Assembly: GCF_041734735.1 (NCBI RefSeq)
Contig: NC_134897.1
Coordinates: 4,602,441 to 4,666,440, forward strand
DNA: 64,000 nucleotides
Source of the DNA: Babylonia areolata
Lineage: Eukaryota > Mollusca > Gastropoda > Neogastropoda > Buccinidae
Direction of reading: 5' to 3'
The notes under the pieces are model-generated. The model was not told the DNA's origin. It made no database searches and saw only the letters and a program-made list of their open reading frames with translations. The position numbers were made by a program, and so were the translations under genes. Numbering within the stretch: position 1 is the first letter of the stretch; each line of letters opens with the position of its first letter. Shown one piece after another: positions 11,108 to 22,026 of this stretch.

Positions 11108-12660
11108 GTGGTAAACTTTAACATTGACATTTCCTCTGCAAATACATTGTCAGTTGACACCAAATTAGGCATAAAAATAGGAAAAATTCAGTTCTTTCCA
11201 GTCATCTTGTTTAAAACAATATTGCACCTCTGGGATGGGCACAAAAAAAAGAAAGAAAAAAAAGAAGAAGCTAAATTATATGCAAACTGCATTTACTGTT
11301 ATATTTATATTTTTTTAATTCTCTAAACTTGGCACTTGGATCTGATATTCTGACACAACAACAAGAGCAGTCATTTTTTATCATTTTTTGTTCAAACAGG
11401 AACATCTTTTGCTAAGCATGGAAGTTTTATTTATTTTGCAAACGTTTTGGTGCAGATAGTAAAAAAGGGAAATTAATCTGTAATTAATGCTAGGGGACTT
11501 AATTTGCTTTAAAATGATCTTTCTAATCTTAAACACACCATTTGGAAATTATACTCAATACATTAACACCTTGTGTGTTTTACTCTCAGTGTACAGGGCT
11601 TTCACTATGTTCATTCGCCCAAGCGGTCTTTTTCGGAAAGTATTAAAATCAATACGACGAGTGGACTTTACAGATCTATTGGCTGCGCCCTGAAGGTCAT
11701 GGGCAAAAATCAATTGCGTACACATATTTATACACATTCAAAGCGCGTGCTCATATTCTTCGCGAACGCGAACGACGCCATTTTGTTTCAAGTTGTTGAC
11801 CTGCCCGTTCAATCCTATATTCAATGGACAATACACGATAACATGTGATGGAAAGTTGGAGAAGGAGACCGTTAAATATTTATTCAGAGAAAGATTTGTG
11901 AACGCCTCATCACTTACTGGATTATGCCCCAGACTGCCATAAAAATATCCACAGAATCAGTCGGAATTCACAGTTAAAAACTGTAAATCATGCGAGTTAA
12001 TACCCTTGAATTGATCATGATGAAACGAAAAAAATATCAGTCTTGACTTTTCTCAAAATGAAGTCCTTTTCACTTCTTACGACGTTTAGAAGTACTTGTA
12101 CTTGGCTCTACATGTTATTAGTTTAACAAAATACTAAATTTTCATATCAACGTTAAAACTATAAAACTAGAATGAACATAAAAGAGAAATTGAATCGACC
12201 GTGTCGTACCACATTCCCGGCGGGTGTAACTAAACTTGTACATCTATCTAGATCTAGAGAAAACGGCTAAATGTTGCAGTGTGATTGCGGCGATAGCCAC
12301 GTCTCCTTTACCGCGGACTTAAAAATAATTTTAAAATTGCCCTTAAAGATTTTTTGACTGCTCAAGATACACCAGAATAATATGATTTAAACAGCGTTCT
12401 CACTGCGAATACCGCAATTGATTTATCGCCCTTTAAAAAAGTATGTTCAAATATTAAATTTTAGAACGTCAGTTAAGGAGCCACGATAGTGTAATGGGTA
12501 AGACAGTTTCTTCTCACCCGAACACACAGGGTTCGAATCTGGTTAGGACTTTTTTTTTTCTTTTTTCTTTTTTTTAACCCGAAGCTTCATAATAACAAAT
12601 ACAGAACACATTTTAACGATTAATTTTTTTTTTTTTTTTAAAGTGTATCACAAGTGAGTC
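11018..12660 (+). mobile_element. Unclassified 1.6-kb TIR element, left copy
   Basis: The element starts GACTCATTTGTG and ends CACAAGTGAGTC, an imperfect 12-bp terminal inverted repeat. Just inside the start, the end sequence is itself palindromic (GACTCA...AAAGTGAGTC, 11018-11044), followed by a GT run. Near the far end lie a tRNA-like sequence (12477-12549) and a T-rich tract. There is no open reading frame of note, so it looks non-autonomous. A second copy in opposite orientation lies at 17286-20730. Homology between the two continues about 15 bases past the inner terminus (TTGAAGGCCTTGCCT), so the true inner boundary is uncertain. By eye the two copies are roughly 90% identical. Confidence 0.7.
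12477..12549 (+). other. tRNA-like sequence inside the TIR element
   Basis: GGAGCCACGATAGTGTAATG is followed by an anticodon-arm-like stretch and a B box GGGTTCGAATCTGG, then a run of T that could end pol III transcription. The acceptor stem does not pair well, so it is a tRNA-derived promoter-like module rather than a working tRNA. Confidence 0.55.
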
Positions 12661-12762
12661 TTGAAGGCCTTGCCTATCTTATTCTCTAAGATTTACACTT
12701 GGAAAAGACAAGAAACCGACTGGATGATAACAGAAATATTTTTTATAAAAATAATGGGGAAT

Positions 12763-12916
12763 TCCCACGATTTCTCGCAACTGAGAGAAAACGTGGGAGT
12801 GGAACGACCACGATTTCTCGTAATCCCACGATTTCTCTCACTTTGAGAGAAATCGTGGGATTGCGAGAAATCATGGGATAAGTGAGAGAAATCGTGGGAT
12901 TGCGAGAAATCGTGGG
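12763..12916. repeat. Palindromic TCCCACGATTTCTC repeat, copy 2 (expanded)
   Basis: At least eight direct or inverted copies of TCCCACGATTTCTC-type units lie head-to-head and tail-to-tail, able to fold as several nested hairpins. The block lies about 100 bases beyond the left TIR element and downstream of the host gene's stop codon. Confidence 0.85.
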
Positions 12917-13788
12917 ATTACAGCCCCCACAACTTCACCCACTGTCCACAGACCTTAGAGCTGAGACTGGCCCGGTGTGGAGTCATGGTGCCAGGCAGTG
13001 TTGGTTCTGTCACTGGTAGAGTGCGTCATCGCAGATTCTTAACAGTCACATGCCATTTTTGTTCTGATCACAACAACCTGTTAGATCTGGTTATGGCAAT
13101 CAGCCAGACCTGCTTATGGCAGTATGGCCTGGTTACAAAATGTGTTGGAGCTGATTATGACATTGGATTAGACTTGTTTATGAAAAAAAAATCGCTAGAT
13201 TTGATTGGGACAGTCAATTAGACCCGATTATGACAATCGGTGTGACAGGACAGTCAGCTTGTTATAGACCTGTGGACACAATCTGCATTGTCGTTTTTGT
13301 CACTTTGACTGAACCAGTTATGATGTTCGCTGTTATTTGTTGTTGTAGTGAAACATGCATTTCTTGCCAAAAAGAAGTCACGCATTTGTGAAGAACGATT
13401 TTCAAAACCATCCCAAAACAGTGTAATGTCACATTCAGCACACACGAAAAGCAAATCAAGACCTTAGATCTTTAAACCCAACCCAACCTTTCACACAAGA
13501 AACAAATCAAGATTTCTGAGATCTTTAAAAACCTAACCTAACCCTCCATCCACGTCGTCCTGTCTCCCCACATCGTGTGCTCAGTGGAAGAGGACTTCCA
13601 TCATGCCTATGGAAGCCGTATGAAAGGAACAGCCTATCTAGCTGTATTCTGTCTCATATACCCATTATTTTCCATTCATCAGCCAGCTAAGAACACACTT
13701 GACAAGTCAACGTAGTCGGCCAAAGACGAGTAGAAGTGGCCTGTAGCATTCTATCTCCTCTTCTCCACCTTCTTCTCTGGTCCCTGTC
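12917..13788 (-). other. Downstream flank or 3' UTR of the villin-like gene
   Basis: This follows the stop codon of the headpiece exon on the minus strand. It is AT-rich without a convincing AATAAA close to the stop, so the 3' end of the mRNA cannot be placed. Around 13080-13265 a degenerate unit of about 35 bases (GATTATGACAATCAGTTAGAC-like) repeats four or five times. Confidence 0.45.
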
Positions 13789-13950
13789 TTAGTGTGTCAA
13801 CGTGCTGTGATGAGGTGCGGAGTGGAGAGAAGGAAAGTGAGCGAGGCGGGCGGACTTTAGGATCTGGGCCTGTTTCCACTCGGGCAGGTGATAAAAGGCC
13901 TGTCTGCTCAACTGGGTGGCCTCCCGGAACTGCTTGTCGCTTAGGTGATG
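13789..13950 (-). CDS. Villin-like gene, terminal exon: villin headpiece (VHP) domain and stop
   Basis: The splice acceptor CTGTTTCAG is followed by 53 codons and TAA. The peptide starts HHLSDKQFREA and contains LPEWKQAQILKSARLAHF. This fits the villin headpiece pattern (HLSDxxF, LPxWKQ, C-terminal hydrophobic residue), an F-actin-binding module at the C terminus of villins and supervillins. It joins in phase 0 to the exon at 49288-49193, giving the family-typical link LPSGV...DHRE/HHLSD. The usual headpiece ending KKEKGLF is replaced by LKSARLA, and 14 further residues (ending STLTH) follow. This could weaken or alter actin binding. The exon sits between two inverted copies of the TIR element. 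Confidence 0.85.
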   Translation of the reverse strand, partial: HHLSDKQFREATQLSRQAFYHLPEWKQAQILKSARLAHFPSLHSAPHHSTLTH

Positions 13951-14397
13951 CTGAAACAGACAGTGCACCTTCATCCACAGTAACATAATCAGCAAGTGAA
14001 TATCAACAAGAATTATATACATATCTTGTTATGTGTCACTTAATCTTGAACACAAAACTACTCTAAGGAACGTTTACATTAATCATCCGCATGTGTGCTC
14101 ACAAAGATGAATTAAAAGAGGTAATCAGGGGAACAAAAAGAAAGCACTCGGAAACACACACACACGCATGCACAAACACTCGCATACACACGCACAATAT
14201 ATTTTGGAAAAGGGGAAGTTTTTATGGCTGACTTAAATTAGTTTTTTGTACACATTTGGTGAAAAAAGGAACACTTCCAGCAGATGGACCAGACAGAGAA
14301 AGAGCGGCGGCCAACAGTGGAATGTGTGAATCCGGGGATGCGGAGACGGAGCGAGATGGTACACAGTAGCAACTCGGAAAGGGTGAGATCGAGATGC

Positions 14398-16152
14398 GAT
14401 TAAGTTCGTCCTTCGGATTCGAAGATGACCATGGCTTCAAATATCAGATAGAAGATTAATTGTTGTGGGTCGGGAGGTGATTTATGAGGCCAATCCGGAC
14501 CCTGAAGGCTCGCCCACATGTGGGACAAGTGAGTATGTGCTATCGTGGCAGTGGATGCTGCTCGAGCCTTGCATACAGCACGCTTGCGTTGCACCTCGGT
14601 GATGCGCCGAGGCTTCAGCTGCACGGGCTCCTGTGGTGCTCTTGCTGCGCCAAACTGGACGGTCCAGAGCAAGCGTCCTTCATGTGTTGATGTCGACGCC
14701 CAGGACTTTGAAGGGCGTTTTGAGGCAGTCTCTCCAACTGAACGCATGCACTGACACAGTTCTCTATACAGCAGCTGCTTAGGCAGTCGACTGTCTGGTA
14801 TTCTGACCAAATGTCCAGCTCACCTGGCTTGGGCGTAGACGCTACAGTGGGCAGCTCGTTCAAGAACTTCCGTGACGGGGACTTTGTCCAGCCACTTGAT
14901 GTGGAGGAGTCTGCGGAGACAGCTCAGGTGGAAGCGATTGAGCTGTTTGGCGTATCTGCTGTAGACAGTCCAGTTTCGCTGACGTAAAGGAGGGTGGTGA
15001 AGACCACTGCAAAGTAGACCTTCAGCTTGGTGGTAGCGTTGAGTCCTCTCTGCTCCCAGATGTTCTTATGGAGTCTTCCAAAGGCGGCACTGGCTTTGGC
15101 GATCCTGTTGTTGACCTCAGCGTCTATGTTCACTACGCGAGAGAGCTTGCTGCCCAGGTAGGTGAAGCTGTCGACTGCCTGAAGGTTCTGCCCCTTCACT
15201 GTGATGCGCGGCTCCTGGTATGACTTTCCTGGGGCAGGCTGGTACATACCTTCGGTCTTTTTGGTGCTGATGGTGTGACCGAAGTTGTCGCAGACTTGTG
15301 AGAAGCAGTCCATTTCACACTGCATCTTCTGCTCTGTGCTGGCGTTGAGTGCAGTCATCAGCAAACAATAAGTCTCTGATGACAGTCTCTTTCACATCTC
15401 TATCAGCCTGCAGGCGCCTGAGGTTGAACACTCTCCCGTCAGTCCTTTATCTGACGTGGATTGCTTCTTCGCAGTCACGGAAGACATCTGTCAGCATGGC
15501 AGAGAATACCATATTTAACAGAGGTGGGGCGAGAACGCAGCCTTGTTTGACGCCATTTGTTACTGGGAAGGCCTCTGACTCGTCTCCGTCATCCAGAACT
15601 GTCACCATCATGCCGTCGTGGAACTGCTGGACGATTGTGATGGACTTGATGGGACAACCAAACTTCTCCATGATCTTCCAAAAGCCTTCTCTGCTGACCG
15701 TATCTAAAGCCTTGGTCAGATCGACAAAAGTCATGAAATGGTCGCTGTGTTGCTCCTGACATTTTTCCTGGAGTTGGCATGCAGCAAAAATGATGTCTGC
15801 AGTCCCACGTTCAGCACGGCCACACTAGCTTTCTGGGATGAGACCTTGATCAAGGTGCTGCAGAAGGCAGTTGAGCAGGACACGGGCCAGAATCTTCCCA
15901 GCAATAGACAAGAGGGAGATGCCTCGGTGGTGGTCGCAAGACTCGCTGTTGCCTTTTCTCTTGTGGACTATGCTGGCATCTTTCAGCTGTTGCGGGATCT
16001 GTCCCTCGTTCCACATGGACTGGATTAGTTCAGTAATCTTTTACATCATGGTGGGGCCTCCTGCTTTGTATTCCTCAGCAGGGATTACATCGGATCCTGG
16101 CACTTTGCCATCTTCTGTGGGGAGGGTGTCGAGGTCCTCGTTGATATCTACC
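14398..16152 (-). mobile_element. C2H2-finger LINE, RT and 3' part (piece of a split element)
   Basis: Minus-strand frames, broken by stops and frameshifts, match the RT half of the LINE at 24045-28189. They include a GSDVIPAEEYKAGGP segment, KDASIVHKRKGN, HHRGISLLSIAGKILARVLL, TFVDLTKALDTVSREGF and VTNGVKQGCVLAPPLL. The downstream part has FTYLGSKLSRV and the C-terminal finger TCPTCGRAFRVRIGLINHL. It ends at a tail like CATGGTCATCTTCGAATCC. The upstream edge coincides with the consensus point where the piece at 38558-39085 stops. The FADD box region is deleted or decayed (about 15365-15420). Confidence 0.85.
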
Positions 16153-16362
16153 ACTGAGCTGAATGGGAAGGAGTGGCAGCCGCGATAATATAAACAGGCC
16201 GCCGCGCGCGGCAGCCGGTTCTCCATCTTACTACAGGCTGGCAGCGTACATTTCACTGCCGGACAGTACTACAGTGTCGGCATTTTCAGCAAAATATTTA
16301 ATCGTTGTTTGGCTATAAACTTTGTAAATAGGTATGGGAAAAAGTACTATTTGTTAAAAAAA

Positions 16363-16393
<31 letters not shown>

Positions 16394-16416
16394 GCAAACA
16401 AACGATCTTTTATTTT

Positions 16417-16454
<38 letters not shown>

Positions 16455-17285
16455 GTCTATCTCTGTGTCTCTCTCTCTTAGTCTTGACCATAATAATAAT
16501 AATAATGATACCGACTAATAATAAAAATCATTATAATATTAATGATGTTGATAATGATAATAACAATTGATAATAATTACAACAACAACAATAATAATAA
16601 TAACAATAATTAAAGCAACAAATAGTTGTCTTAGACAGTATCAGTATCAGCAACTCAAGGAGCAGTCAATGCATTCGGACAAATCCATATACGCTACACC
16701 ACATCTGCTAAGCAGATGCCTGACCAGCAGCGTAACCCAACGAGCTTCGTCAGGCCTTGGGAAAAAAAAAGACAGAACTTTTTAAACTGATGAATGAATA
16801 GATAAAAAAAAAATCGATGAACAAAATTAAAATGAGAAAATACTTTTTATACCCCCCCCCCCCCCCCGCCACCCCCCCCCCCACAAACAAAACCACTTTT
16901 GTCTTAGACAAAGTTCACGTAGCAAATGGAACACTTGAGTAGACAAATGTCACCAATCGATAGAAAGACAAGCAGACAAAGAACTGTGCATGAATGGGTG
17001 TAAAAGGAAAGAAAATGAAAGAAGACTTAAAAAAAAAGTCAGAAAAGAAAAGAAAATAGGAACGAAAAAGAAAGAAAGAAGAAAAACAGAAAACAAAGTA
17101 GAGGAAACAACAGAAAGTGGGGAAAATAGGAGGTTGGAGGCCCCGCAATAGACACCAAGAAACATTGTCAGTGTGTGTGTGACAAAAAAGGGAAAAAAGA
17201 AAGTGGTAAAAATTAGTCCCACAAAAAACAACAACAACAAAATAAAAACAACAACAACAAAACAAACGAGAGGCAAGGCCTTCAA
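16153..17285. other. Low-complexity flank between LINE piece and right TIR element
   Basis: Contains a GC-rich segment (16180-16260), poly(A) near 16366-16394, (CT)n near 16421-16451, AAT runs (16489-16620) and poly(C) (16853-16883). A/G-rich and AAC-rich sequence extends to 17270. No gene is seen. Confidence 0.6.
16640..16762 (-). mobile_element. Detached LINE/SINE 3' tail fragment
   Basis: On the minus strand it begins CCCAAGGCCTGACGAAGCTC, preceded by a T run, and ends CTGCTCCTTGAGTTGCTG plus GATACT repeats. This is the tail shared by the I/Nimb-like LINE copies and the tRNA-Leu-like SINE. Because a T run precedes it, as in the LINE copies, it is more likely a severely 5'-truncated LINE end than a SINE. 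Confidence 0.75.
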
Positions 17286-17394
17286 GACTCACTTGTGATA
17301 CACTTAAAAAAAAATCTAATCGTTAAAATGTGTTCTGTATTTGTTATTATAAAGCTTCGGGTTAAAAGAAAAAGAAGAAGAAAAAAAAAAAAAA

Positions 17395-17470
17395 GGTTCC
17401 AACGGCAGATTCGAACTCCGCGTGTTCGGGTGAGAAGAAACTGTCTTACCCATTACACTATCATGGCTCC
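17395..17470 (-). other. tRNA-like sequence inside the TIR element, right copy
   Basis: Minus-strand GGAGCCATGATAGTGTAATG, then a B box GAGTTCGAATCTGC and a T-rich tract. It differs at several positions from the left copy. Confidence 0.55.
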
Positions 17471-18608
17471 TTAACTGACGTTCAAAAACATAATATTTAA
17501 ACATGCTTTTTTAAAGGGCGATAAATCAATTGCGGTATTCGCAGTGAGAACGCTGTTTAAATCATATTATTCTGGTGTATCTTGGGCAGTCAAAAAATCT
17601 TTAAGGGCAATTTTAAAATTATTTTTAAGTTCGCGGTAAAGGAGACGTGGCTATCGCCGCAATCACACTGCAACATTTAGCCGTTTTCTCTAGACCTAGA
17701 TAGATGTACAAGTTTAGTTACACCCGCCGGGAATGTGGTACCACACGGTCGATTCAATTTCTCTTTTATGTTCATTCTAGTTTTATAGTTTTAAAGTTGA
17801 TATGAAAATTTTGTATTTCGTACAAGTACTTCTAAACGTCTTATGAAGTGAAAAGGACTTCATTTTGAGAAAAGTCATGACTGGAAATATTTACTTTTCA
17901 TCAATTCAAGGGTATTAACTCACATGGTTTATTATTTTTAACTGTTAATTCCGACTGATTCTGTGGATATTTTTATGGCAGTTTGGGGCATAATACAGTA
18001 AGTGATGAGGCGTTCACAAATCTTTCTCTGAATAAATATTAAACGGTCTCCTTCTCCAACTTTCCATCACATGTTATCGTGTACTGTCGATTGAATATAG
18101 GATTGAAAGGGCAGGTCAACAACTTGAAACAAAATGGCGTCGTTCGCGTTCGCGAAGAATATGAGCACGCGCTTTGAATGTGTATAAATATGTGTACGCA
18201 ACTGATTTTTGCCCATGACTTTCAGGGCTCAGCCAATGGATCTATAATGTCCACTCGTAGTATTGATTTTAGTATTTTCCGAAAAAGACCACTTGGGCGA
18301 ATGAACATAGTGAAAGCCCTGTACACTGAGAGTAAAACACAAGCTTTTTATGTATTGAGTATAATTTCAAAATGTAATGTTTAAGATGAGAAAGATCAGT
18401 TTAAAGCAAATTAAGTCCCCTAGCATTAATTACAGATTAATTTCCCTTTTTTACTATCTGCACCAAAGACATGCAAAATAAATAAAACTTCCATGCTTAG
18501 CAAAAGAAGTTCCTGTTTGAACCAAAAAAAATGATAAAAATGACTGCTCTTGTTGTTGTGTCAGAATATCAGATCATAGTGCCAAGTTTAGAGAATTAAA
18601 AAAATATA

Positions 18609-20459
18609 TGTGACCAAGCGCGCTATGCTTACTCCAAAACTGCTCACACACGAGCTAAGCTTACATCAGACGACGTTTTTCCCTCCTTACCCGTGCCCAG
18701 ACTTGTGTAACGTCACTCCGCTTACATCATTTTGTTCACGCCAGACAGCCTACTCAAGGCCCGCCCAGTGTCACATCGTGGTACGTCATTGGCTGAGCAG
18801 AAACTTGTGTTTCTGTTCCACCGTAATTAATTAATAACTCTTTTGTCAGATCAGTAAACTACAAGTATTATATACTGGTAGAATCGTCGCAATTCCATCT
18901 TTAAATCTATTCCATTTATATTTGCCTACGTTAAAATGATTTAACGCAGTTTGTAATTTTCAGCGACGAGCTTGTTAAAACTGACCCTGTTCAGGTGACT
19001 TAAATTAAGATTATAAATTCATCTTAAATAATCAACACTTCATTTTATACTCATTATAAAGTAGGTGTTGTGCTCTTTCTTTTGCAACTTATCCGACGTA
19101 AATCGGTTCAGGAATCATTTAGAAATCTATCACTGACACCTTTAAACAAACACAGTTCTTGTCAGATTTGGCTTCATTTGAGTCGATCTGTTTGCAGCAC
19201 ACGTGACGGCCTTTGCGGTCCGCTTAACTTGCATAAATTGGCACAGTGAGTGATGAGTGGTCATTTCATACCTGGTCAGTCATCTGACCAGAGCCTGCTC
19301 TCTCTCTCTCTCTTGCTGTGTCGCGGGCAGTGTGGGTGTGTGTCGTGTGTGTTCTCACAACGGCTAACACCTCGCTACGTATTGCTGTAAGTACTAGTGT
19401 GTAGAATGTGTTGATTTGTAAACTGTATTGTTGGACACAGTACTTGTGTTCATATCAGTATGTTCAGTTATTGTTTTGTTCAGTTAATTCTTTGAGATGG
19501 TAATCACAGCTCGGCTATGATTGATCTAGAAAATCGCCATGTCGTCATATGCTCGAAGCAGTACGCCACTTGAGTCTTCTTAACGTAACAGTCAGTGACG
19601 TCTCTGGACACAGTTAGTTTGTTCCAGAATGTTCCAGGGAGTGCATAAAGTTCATTCACCACTTCATGGTTAAACCAAGATGGTTCTTCACTTACTATCT
19701 GGTCTATCAGTTTGCCAGTATAATATCAAAGCCACTGATTCTATTATCTTGTTTATTATTCTTGTATTATTTTACATGCTGATATCAGTTGCACTGCTAC
19801 AGTGTGCTCAGTACACTAAGGTGTGTGTAGTATTCTGCTGTTGGGATTACAAGATAGTGTTGGATTAATATCAGTTATTGGTTAAAACCACCTGGTATGT
19901 ATCAGTCTGTTAATTGTAATTTAGTTATCATGCTTTCTCCTATACGGCTTACTCCAGTATGGTGCTACATGATAAACTGATTCATTTGAGTCACTTTGAC
20001 ACAGTATAAGCTTTACCTAATCTATACTGTCAGTGTACTTTCACCAAGTCAGCATCTCTTCAATCACTTTAACTGTGCTATTTAAATGTTTTAGAAATGT
20101 CATTTGATGTCAGCGTTTGGTCTTCACACATGCATTATGTTGTTGCGTATCCCAAACCCGAGTGACAGTCTTTCCATGTAATATGTATACATGTGCTTTA
20201 CTATTCACTTGTGCCGACATGTTGTGCTCATGACATTTGTGTCATTCCAGGCACTGTCTTCTCTTAGTTCTTCTCTTTTTAGTTTTCTCCTTTTATGTTC
20301 TTATAACTATTGTAAATAAAACAATAGAAAACCCATTTGTGACTGGCCTCTATATGTTCCTGGCCTGTGCACGGGAATTCTGGTCTATCCTTTCAATTAA
20401 TCATATTTAGTTAAGTCTTTTGTGCCGTACCCTTGAATAACCACTCGGTCATGGCTACA
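18609..20459 (+). mobile_element. Solo-LTR-like insertion (fossil), ~1.85 kb
   Basis: The insertion begins TGTGACCAAG and ends GGCTACA, so it has TG...CA ends. It is flanked by a 4-bp duplication TATA (18605-18608, 20460-20463). The left TIR element copy holds the matching empty site with a single TATA. An AATAAA signal lies near 20315. There is no internal coding region, so it is best read as a solo LTR of a retrovirus-like element. The family cannot be named from this copy. It is younger than the duplication or insertion of the two TIR element copies. Orientation is inferred from the AATAAA only. Confidence 0.6.
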
Positions 20460-20730
20460 TATAAATATAACAGTAAATGTAGTTTGCATATAATTTGGCT
20501 TCTTTTTAAAAAAATTTTGTGCCCATCCCAGAGGTGCAATATTGTTTTAAACAAGATGACTGGAAAGAACTGAATTTTTACTATTTTTATGCCTAATTTG
20601 GTGTCAACTGACAAAGCATTTGCAGAGAAAATGGCAATGTTAAAGTTTACCACACACACACACACACACACACACAGACAACCGAACACCAGGTTAAAAC
20701 ATAGACTCACTTTGTTTACACAAGTGAGTC

Positions 20731-21163
20731 AACAAGAAAAAAACAGCCGAAAACAGTGTGTGTGTGTGGCCTGCCCCTGGTTAGGGAAAAAAAAAAAAAA
20801 AAAAAAAAAAAATATATATATATAGCTCTTATTTACAGGCGTTCCTGTTCATTATTACATTTCTTTAGCTTTTAGTTGATGACATCGGAGTTGCTTTTGT
20901 TGTTCTTCTTCTTTTTTTTCTTCTTCTCTTTCTAAGACCTGTGTGTGCAGACACTGGAACCTCATGTGGACGGAAGAAGAAGACTTAAGTCCATGTTGGC
21001 GTTTTATCGATAAGTAGAACATGTAAGTGCCCTGGCGCATGCTTTTGTCTCTGTCAGTGCCAGGCGAACTGTGTGATCATCGGCTATGAAGCTTGCGAGA
21101 GATAGATCTACAAATATTCAGTTTTTTCTCTGTTTTTCATTTAGTTGTATTTTGTGTCTTCGG
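20731..21163. other. Low-complexity flank
   Basis: Contains a poly(A)/(TA)n tract near 20787-20824 and a TTC-rich tract near 20905-20935. No gene is seen. Confidence 0.5.
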
Positions 21164-22016
21164 AACCACAAAGGATCAGTCAACATCGGAGGCAGAGCAA
21201 TCACCAACTTACGTTTCGCCGACGATATTGATGGCCTAGCAGGAAAAGAAGAGGAGCTAGCTAGCTTAGTGGACCACCTTGATAAAACCTCTAGAGCCTA
21301 TGGCATGCAGATCTGTGCAGAGAAGACCAAACTGATGACCAACAACACCAATGGCATCAGCACTGACATAAGAGTGGATGGCCAGAAGTTAGAAATTGTC
21401 CACAGCTTTAAATACCTGGGAGCAATTGTGACAGATGAGGGATACAAACCCGAAGTACTCTCCAGGATTGCACAGGCGACAGCAGCACTCACAAAACTGA
21501 GGTACATTTGGAACGACCGGAACATTGCACTCGGCTCAATGATCAGACTGATGCGTACCCTGGTGACATCAATACTCTTGTATGCATGTGAATCGTGGAC
21601 CTTAACAGCTGAAATAGAAAAGAGAATACAGTCCACTGAGATGAGATGCTTTCGAAGACTCCTGGGCATCTCCTACAAAGATCATATCACGAACGAAGTT
21701 CGAAACAGAATCAGGCAAGTCATTGGGCCCTATGAAGACCTGTTGACCTTGGTCAAGAGACACAAGCTCCAATGGTATGACCATGTCACGAGATCATCAG
21801 GGCTTGCCAAGACATTCCTGCAGGGCACAGTGCAAGGGGGGAGAAGGAGAGGCAGACAGAGGAAGAGATGGGAGGACAACATCCCAGAATGGACGGGCTT
21901 GAGGTTGAGCGATACAGTCAGGAGGTCAGAAAACCGAGAGGATTGGAGGATGCTGGTTGCCAGATCACCTATGGCGCCCCAACGGTACACAAGACTACAG
22001 GATAGGTGAAGGTGAA
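21164..22016 (+). mobile_element. RTE-like LINE, 5'-truncated, with target duplication
   Basis: An open frame of about 280 codons covers the last part of a reverse transcriptase. It has LRFADDIDGLAG (the RT catalytic box), FKYLGAIVTDEGYK, LLYACESWTLTAE, WYDHVTRSSGLAKT and a basic GGRRRGRQRKRWEDNI segment, ending in RYTRLQDR. This matches RTE/BovB-type LINEs. The 3' end is GGTGAAGGTGAA. A perfect 10-bp duplication GTGTCTTCGG flanks it (21154-21163, 22017-22026). The lack of stops across the remaining coding part suggests a fairly recent insertion. Confidence 0.88.
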
Positions 22017-22026
22017 GTGTCTTCGG

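Larger units (their letters stand above)
17286..20730 (-). mobile_element. Unclassified TIR element, right copy (interrupted)
   Basis: This is the inverted counterpart of 11018-12660. It starts GACTCACTTGTG at 17286 and ends CACAAGTGAGTC at 20730, so both ends show the 12-bp inverted repeat without mismatch. Without the 18609-20459 insertion it is about 1.59 kb. The outer end again has a small palindrome and an AC run. The shared inner flank AGGCAAGGCCTTCAA (17271-17285) matches the left copy. Confidence 0.75.

Noticed and set aside
12477-12549. A functional tRNA gene
   Set aside because: A and B boxes are present but the acceptor stem does not pair, and a diverged copy sits in the partner element at 17395-17470.
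13526-13546. CCTAACCTAACCC telomere-like words
   Set aside because: Only two or three imperfect units, next to a similar AACCCAACCCAACC word; too short for interstitial telomere.
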